A stretch of DNA of 58,514 bases from Entamoeba invadens IP1 (taxonomy: Eukaryota > Evosea > Mastigamoebida > Endamoebidae). Position numbers and translations under genes: made by a program. Below the pieces are notes generated by a model, which was not told the origin of the DNA, made no database searches, and worked only from the letters and a program-made list of their open reading frames with translations. Of this stretch, positions 52,674-58,514 are shown piece by piece. The stretch lies in NCBI RefSeq assembly GCF_000330505.1, contig NW_004443692.1, positions 326,688 through 385,201 on the forward strand, written 5' to 3'. Every line of letters starts with the position of its first letter. The first letter of the stretch is position 1.

Positions 52674-53309
52674 ATGGCCGACTCCACAAGAAACTCACCA
52701 ATGAACAACAGCGAATGGTCCGTATCATTAAGCCCAACACCTCTTCTTAAGACAAAAAGTTGTGACAAACTGAAATTCAAGGATAAACAAATGGTCTCTA
52801 TGAATACACAAGCGGATGTCCAAGCTATATTTATTGCCCTTCTTTCGCAACACTGCACGTTATCTCTGGGAAGACCACATAGACAATCGTACAAAACTAA
52901 ACAATTTATGAAGATCAAAGACATACAATTCAACAGATTTGACACGATAAATGTTCTGCAAATCATCCAAGTCCGGTCAAAGGAACAAGAACACCTCATC
53001 TCAGAAAAGGAAAACACAACACAAAAAACAGCTAAAAGAAGAACTCAGCTAATGAAGAGGAGAGAGTGTGTAAGACTCTTGCAAGATTTGTTGGTCGAGT
53101 TTGGGTTCATTGTTTGCTTTGAAAAAGAAACGGTCGACGGATTTGAAGGACAAATTGATATATACCAAAACGGCATCAAAATTCTTGACACAAAACAAAT
53201 AAGAGAGTCGGGAAATGCTATCAATAAACACTTGGCAAATCTTTTGGCTTCTTCCAAGTCTGTGATAGTTAATAAGGACACTTTTGCCTTCGATAACCTT
53301 ATCGTCTAA
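52674..53309 (+). CDS. Orphan 211-aa protein with PD-(D/E)XK-like pattern
   Basis: ATG 52674 to TAA 53309, isolated in several kilobases of non-coding DNA. The N-terminal 115 residues are unrecognised. A basic helical region (AKRRTQLMKRRECVRLLQDL) precedes FGFIVCFEKETVDGFEGQID and IYQNGIKILDTKQIRES. The order helix, strand, QID, then strand ending DTK, then helix, fits the PD-(D/E)XK nuclease core, where an Asp and a D/E-x-K triplet bind metal about 10 residues apart. This is a pattern, not a family match. No start alternative; the GTG just before the ATG is ignored. Codon use is closer to real genes than to the AT-rich surroundings. Confidence 0.6.
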   Translation: MADSTRNSPMNNSEWSVSLSPTPLLKTKSCDKLKFKDKQMVSMNTQADVQAIFIALLSQHCTLSLGRPHRQSYKTKQFMKIKDIQFNRFDTINVLQIIQVRSKEQEHLISEKENTTQKTAKRRTQLMKRRECVRLLQDLLVEFGFIVCFEKETVDGFEGQIDIYQNGIKILDTKQIRESGNAINKHLANLLASSKSVIVNKDTFAFDNLIV

Positions 53310-55520
53310 ATTGTATAACTCATTCTTTAACATATTTTATTTCATTTTCGGCAATCATTCAACATTTCGTTGTTTTTAAATTTAAAATGATTGGGGGTTT
53401 AGATTAAAAATATTTTTTATATTAAATATAAGTGAAGAGAATTTTAAATTGTTTTAAACAATTTTAAAAACTTTTCTTTAAACACCATTTTACTTTAGAA
53501 TATATTTAATGAACACAATTGATTGTGTTTAAACATTTTTCAATTATATAACACAGTAATAATCGTTTGTTTCAATTATTCAAATGAAGATTTGAAAGTA
53601 TGGATCAAATTATAAATAATATTGATTGATTCTAATAATTACACGTTTTTGAGTAACGTGTTGTTTTTTCTTACCCAAAAGGGTGTCTTTTACATAAAAA
53701 CAACTAAAATAATACTACGTAAAAACAAACAAGGTCATTTCAACATCAAATTAATGTTAAAGATAACGTGAATAACGAGTCATAAATTATTGCAAAAAAC
53801 GAATTATTATTCGGTATCATTTGAGTTTTTTATTAAAACAAATTCTTTTATATTCAGTAACAATGTATCATTTATATTACAAGTAAATTGTCTAATATTT
53901 TATTCGTAACTTGCATTAAAAGGTGTAAATTTTTGGTATAAATTGTAAAAGTTGATATTTAAAGACCGTATTTGATATTAATTTACCTTTTTACAAAACA
54001 ATTAATAATAAACGCCAATTAAATAATTCTCAAGTTGTTATCTCTATATTTTTCAAATGTATATAAAAACCATTTCCTTGTTGTTCAAGCAAGTCTGAAA
54101 ATTGATCTATTTCTTAGCTGTTACCAGTATTTTTATCAACATGAATTCGTTTATTAAACTTAATTTATAAAACTTAATAATTTTATTATTAAAAATTATT
54201 AAAAAAAGATATAAAATTAAAAAAGACATAGTTGACCATTAAGCTTTTGTAACTACAATTAATAATGAATTTTATATAAAGTGTTATGATCATTATAATT
54301 TGACTAAAAATTAATAACGTTAGTAATTAATAAGTTTCTTTAAAAATGGGAACTGAAAATAAAGTAGTAACTTAACATAATAAAAATTTAACATAACACT
54401 TTAAGTTTTTATAAAAAAAATACACCTATAATTCCACGTTTTAAATATGACTTAATTGTTGCTTTATTTATTTTTTTTAAAATTATCTTACCATAAATGA
54501 ACATTTTAAAACAAATAAAAAGATTCTTGGTATCAAGTTTATAGAAAAATAATGGCCTTTATTACTAAATTGTGTTTATAAAGACAATTAGATAAACAAT
54601 TGGTTCTCAAAATATAATATGATAATGTTGCATGTTGTTAATGAGAATCAATAAACACAGATTCATCAATGTTGTTGCTGCAAAAGTCCATGTTAGTTTT
54701 GCTTTTTCATTATATTTTACAAGCCACTTAGAATATATTTCTTCTTTTTTAGTTCCTTTTTCTCATTTAAAATAATAAATAAATAAAACTTCAATTATTT
54801 TGAATAGTTAAGTCATTGTATCATAGCCAGATCAGTCGTTTTGCATCAGTTTCACTTCATTGTGGTTCTTTTGTGTCTTAAATTGGTTTGTTGGTGTCTG
54901 TGAAGACAATAATTGATGGTGTTGTTCTGTTGTTATTATTTGAAACAACTATAAGTCAGTACTTTTACAAGATATTAATAGTAGTACACTTCTTAGAAAT
55001 AAATTGTTGTTACTTGTTAAAATTATACAATAAACACCTCCAATTCACACTTTTTTATTTTCACCTCCTTGTTTCATTTAATCAAGCGGACACTTAACAC
55101 TTATAATAACACCCTTATTTTTGTTTATTAATTGTCTTTTTTTTTATTATTAAAAACTATAATTTTTATTTATTTTTATTTGTCAATAGCAATTTCATTG
55201 TTTTTAATATTTTTGTATATTTTGTCAACCCTAATTGAATATAAAAATATATTACTTTTTTAAAAATAATTCAAATTACTATTATAAAACCATATTAAAA
55301 ACATCAATAGATGTTATGGTATAGTCAGACAGACAGAGAATATAATAATAACAAAATAATAATTTTGTTATAAAATATAGTTTAAATCAATTCATAAATT
55401 TATCGTACATCAAATGATTTTACTTAACATTTTAATTATAAATGAGTTTTAAAGCAATTGTTGTGTATTATTTTAAATAATAAAAAACACCATTTTTTCA
55501 ATACACTATATTTTTTCGAA
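53310..55520. other. 2.2-kb AT-rich region without genes
   Basis: Extreme AT content with long runs; no gene, tRNA or repeat seen. A 69-codon plus-strand frame at 54888 starts without ATG and is low-complexity. Confidence 0.5.
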
Positions 55521-55528
55521 AATGAACT
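55521..55528 (+). promoter_or_regulatory. GAAC core promoter element
   Basis: AATGAACT, an exact match to the Entamoeba GAAC element consensus (AATGAACT), 28 bases before the ATG at 55556. An out-of-frame ATG at 55533 opens an 11-codon frame that overlaps the start of the real gene. Confidence 0.5.
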
Positions 55529-55555
55529 AAAAATGAGCACTAATTTATTAATTCT

Positions 55556-56744
55556 ATGTCAGTAAAGAAAATTGGCGAAATTCATGTCCAAGATGAATAC
55601 ATTGCTGAGGAAGAAAACCTTCAACAGCCAACACCCAAAATAGATCCAACATATTCTTCTCGTATTTCAGACCCTGACGCACCTGTTTCCAAATCGTTTC
55701 AAACCGAAGATGAGGCACAAAAAGCTATACCCCCCACTTGCAACGGAAAAGATGACACACAAAATTTGAACAGTCAAGAAGCCGACATAAACAAATTGAA
55801 TAACAAAGAAGAGCCGAAAAATAGAGACAATCCCCAACCTACAGCCACTGATGTATATAACATTATTAAACAATTTATGAAAAACAATGGTCAACTCTTT
55901 TTATTGGGGATAAGTAGTTATAGAAAGATCCGTGCAGTTCTGACTCGTTTTTATCGGAATTCCGAGAAGTTTAAAATGGACTATTACGAGATTCTCAAAA
56001 TCAACGTATTTTATATGTTTGGGTACACCTTGTTGTGTTACTTCTTAGGATTTATACCTCAATACTATCCACAATATTTCAGTCCAAAGTTCCTTACATT
56101 TTGCTCAGTCGTCGAATTTATCACAGCAAACACACTTCTGATGTATGCACTGTACATCTCCGAGAAGTATTATTATAACATCGCAGTCAATTATGACAGT
56201 GTCAAAAATAAAGGACAGTCAATAGCTTCACATTCGTATTTGTACAGCTTTTATTTCTCAATTTTGACTTCGATGTTACTTGGCGCAACGGCACTACTTC
56301 GAGTGTTGCACTTCTCAATGACAAGTCTTTTTTTGTTGTCTATTTTGTACGCTTTTTACGCTTTTAATTTGAAATTCAGACTTCATACAAATTGGAATTT
56401 GGCTCAGATGGTATCTTTATTCGACTCAAGGCTGATGTTCTTCTTTGGATTTGCTTTGCCATTCACTTCATTGTCTTTCTTCTGCTCCACCTTAGTCTCA
56501 AATGCTCTTTATGCGCTGTTGTTCCCTGTCGTTTGTTATTACATTTTAAGAGTTATAATATAATTATAATATAATTATAACATTTTAGCTTGTTGGACTT
56601 GCTATAGAAGAACACCCAGAGTATCAAGAAAAAACCGCAAGAATACCTGTTTTAACACAATTCTTGAATCTCCTCAATATAGTCAACAATTTTGCGATTA
56701 ACTTGGCAACGGTGTTTATTATTGGTGATAAGAAAAAGAAGTAA
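55556..56744 (+). CDS. Multi-pass membrane protein, two exons
   Basis: Exon 1 is 55556-56530 and exon 2 is 56589-56744; the 58-base intron starts GTTTGT and ends TTTTAG and joins in phase 0, giving 376 residues. A polar, probably disordered N terminus of about 100 residues is followed by roughly six hydrophobic segments (for example INVFYMFGYTLLCYFLGFI and MFFFGFALPFTSLSFFCSTL). Exon 2 encodes a loop, VGLAIEEHPEYQEKTAR, a last hydrophobic helix and a GDKKKK end, which resembles an ER-retention KKxx-type signal. I do not recognise the family. The splice model is supported by the continuous reading and by the canonical donor; an alternative donor at 56552 would also stay in frame. Confidence 0.7.
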
Positions 56745-56894
56745 TTCTCTTGTAATAACACTGTCAACCCATTTCTTTTTACGTTCATTCTTTACTATTT
56801 TGTATTATTATTATAAGTATATTTACTTAGAGATTCGTTATAGAATATAACAATATAGACAATAAAATGACACAACATTGAATTAGACTCTAAT

Positions 56895-57614
56895 TTAGAG
56901 GAGTATTGAAAATACGGAAAAAAGAATCAGCGACAATGGGAACCCCACAATGAAATTGAATGAAGTCCACACAGCTATTTGAAACGAGAAGTCAAACAAT
57001 ATTGGAGAAAACGAGCACCCAAAGAGAAGAAGTGCTTTCCTCAAAATAACAGAAATAAACACACCCACTAACCCTACTATTTGCGATAAGAGGGAAGTGA
57101 TAACAGGATAAAAGAATACGTTTGCAGCAACATACACACAAAGTATAGAGTACACAAAACAAAATGCAAAGGCACGCTTGAAAAGAACATACCCCTTTCG
57201 AGCAAACGAAGCGTCGTCAACTGTTATAACAACCCAATAGAAACACCACCCAATCATAAAGATGAGTTGCTGGCTGTTTTGTTTGGTAGCACTGTTGTCT
57301 GATAAGAGTCGCGATATGAAAAACGACACAAGTGGGATGAATATGGAAATCAGGTCTTGGAACACCGCCAACCCTTTCAATGACGGTTTTGGAAACACAG
57401 AGCGAACGGTCACAGAAACTGGGTCTGGCTCGACTAACTGCAGCTGTGTCAGTGTCAAACTCTCATCACAAAGCACTTGATCACCAACAGTCAAATGTTG
57501 TCTATATGGTGGAACGGAAGTTTTTTGAAATATCAGCTGACGTAAGTCTTCGAGTGTCGATGTTGGGGATACCTTAATTCTCTGTGTCTTGTTATTGTAA
57601 GCAAAACAAAGCAT
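56895..57614 (-). CDS. TECR/steroid-reductase-like membrane protein with ubiquitin-like N terminus
   Basis: From ATG 57614 the frame gives 239 residues. The first 75 form a ubiquitin-like fold (TSTLEDLRQLIFQKTSV, VGDQVLCDESLTLTQLQL), as in trans-2-enoyl-CoA reductase TECR. Membrane segments follow in the TECR order: a FQDLISIFIPLVSFFI helix, then QQLIFMIGWCFYWVV, KRAFAFCFVYSILCVYVAANVFFYP, and a last part whose FSPILFDFSFQIAVW aligns with CPNYTYEVGSWIGF. TECR performs the last step of very-long-chain fatty acid elongation in the ER. Here the HRFS and NYTYE segments that carry conserved polar residues are changed, and the C-terminal cytosolic tail of about 40 residues is missing. It may be a divergent or inactive paralogue. 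Alignment is by eye. Confidence 0.5.
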   Translation of the reverse strand: MLCFAYNNKTQRIKVSPTSTLEDLRQLIFQKTSVPPYRQHLTVGDQVLCDESLTLTQLQLVEPDPVSVTVRSVFPKPSLKGLAVFQDLISIFIPLVSFFISRLLSDNSATKQNSQQLIFMIGWCFYWVVITVDDASFARKGYVLFKRAFAFCFVYSILCVYVAANVFFYPVITSLLSQIVGLVGVFISVILRKALLLFGCSFSPILFDFSFQIAVWTSFNFIVGFPLSLILFSVFSILL

Positions 57615-58514
57615 ACTGGATCTTTCTTGTTTTTCTTTTTTAACGTTATTGGAAAGTAAGCAATTGGGGTCTTTTTTTACCACAAGAAGAAGAAAGATGA
57701 TTATCGTTAATTTATTAACTAACCTTATTTATATAAGTAAAAACGTAATGACATTAAATGAATTAAAAAATTCAAAGCACTCCATTATTGTAAGTATTTA
57801 TAAAGTGGAATTTACTATATTCGACCTTTTTAGCCAAATAGTCGCTTTATACAAATATCATAGATTGGATTATTATGTAAGTGTATTCGGTTTTACACAC
57901 GTCTTATCTTTATATTTATTTGATGTAACTATATAATAGATTAAATAATACAAATACAATTATATCATATCAATTTATTTACAATTGATAACGGCATTTT
58001 GGGTTCGAAAAGTACACTATTTGATTCACTTTTTTTCTTTGAAATTGAATTGTGTGTTGGTTCATAATATTTTTAACCAAATCAATGCTGGATTTAAGAC
58101 ATTCAAAAAAAATTTATCTAAGGAACCACACCTGAAACATTATATTATTGTTGTAAAGGAGATCAAATGATAAAAAATGTTCAAGTTCACTTTCAAGAAG
58201 GAATTTGTTTATAAAAAAGAAATTAATTATCTTGGTAAAAACCATCAACCAAGTGTTTAATACATTGGTAGATGTACTGAAAGCAATGACTCATTAATTG
58301 TTAACTATGCTTATTATAGAATTGCGAATATTACAATACTTTTTATAATATTTTTAATAATAAAATAAAGAAACAATTACGTTTATCAAAGTAAATAAAC
58401 TAATTATTATAAAAAAAGTACATGTGATAGTTAGAATTTTACTCTATACAAGTGTTTTTTATTTTTAATGAACGAGAAAAACGTCGTTTATAATATCAAT
58501 ATACAGTCTGTCTT
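57615..58514. other. AT-rich region to the window end
   Basis: Minor plus-strand frames at 57649-57936 and 57985-58170 lack any recognisable content, and the first overlaps the TECR-like 5' end. No gene is supported. Confidence 0.45.

Noticed and set aside
57649..58170. Two plus-strand frames of 95 and 61 codons
   Set aside because: Low-complexity, no motifs, and the first overlaps the TECR-like 5' region.
1..58514. CRISPR arrays, tRNA genes, rRNA genes, bacterial operons or phage genes
   Set aside because: No spaced direct-repeat array, no cloverleaf or T-loop pattern, and the introns and gene families show a eukaryotic nuclear sequence.

Overview
The window looks like a piece of nuclear genome from an Entamoeba species, most likely E. 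invadens. The evidence is a very AT-rich sequence, compact genes, and short introns that nearly all start GTTTGT and end in YAG. Genes of the genus are present: a Cys-rich transmembrane TKL kinase, a Rab11-like GTPase ending in CC, and a Cpn60 of the kind that goes to mitosomes. There are also several kinds of cut-and-paste DNA transposon, which fits E. invadens better than E. histolytica. This assignment is inference. Two 100-N assembly gaps lie at 11570-11669 and 36444-36543. Real starts are taken as ATG; apparent GTG/TTG starts were ignored.

Layout. 1-958: an orphan acidic protein cut by the window edge. 1300-3830: a broken Tc1-type transposase followed by a clean 179-bp MITE. 4546-11490: a gene block with PP2C phosphatase, Rab11-like GTPase (3 introns), an orphan COP9/CSN4-like winged helix, a nucleophile-less alpha/beta hydrolase, the GPI enzyme subunit PIG-C and a tandem CCCH finger protein. 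14351-20050: a TBC RabGAP, a small zinc-finger protein and a large receptor-like kinase. 20835-21264: a GC-rich foldback element with 9-bp target duplications. 21417-29007: proteasome alpha5, Tipin/Swi3-like, an APC7-like TPR protein, gamma-adaptin and a GH13 amylase. 29380-31828: a ruined hAT. 33073-36156: two orphan proteins, signal peptidase subunit SPC12 and a PP2A-like pseudophosphatase. 36544-40269: a PIF/Harbinger-like element with hairpin termini, next to a 675-bp TA-flanked non-autonomous element. 40724-46936: patatin phospholipase, Rad1 checkpoint clamp, Cpn60 and an HDHD5-like HAD protein. 48297-50507: an almost intact pogo-type element. 50508-58514 is gene-poor, with an orphan carrying a PD-(D/E)XK-like pattern, a multi-pass membrane protein and a TECR-like protein.

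Functional themes are vesicle traffic (Rab11, TBC, AP-1), secretory pathway and GPI synthesis (SPC12, PIG-C), the DNA replication checkpoint (Tipin, Rad1) and protein turnover (alpha5, APC7-like, CSN4-like). No operons are expected; genes are monocistronic with short intergenic regions.

Many genes were recoverable only by joining exons by eye: Rab11, PIG-C, alpha5, SPC12, the PP2A-like protein, Rad1, the HDHD5-like protein, the phospholipase and the hydrolase. Three introns (PP2C, TBC, kinase 5' end) do not join in phase with canonical donors and are flagged.

The most unusual items are the PP2A-like protein that has lost most catalytic residues, the GC-rich foldback element, the Harbinger element whose hairpin end coincides with an assembly gap, and the Tc1 transposase with a long coiled-coil tail. 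Nothing here amounts to a defence system or other clearly new multi-gene system.
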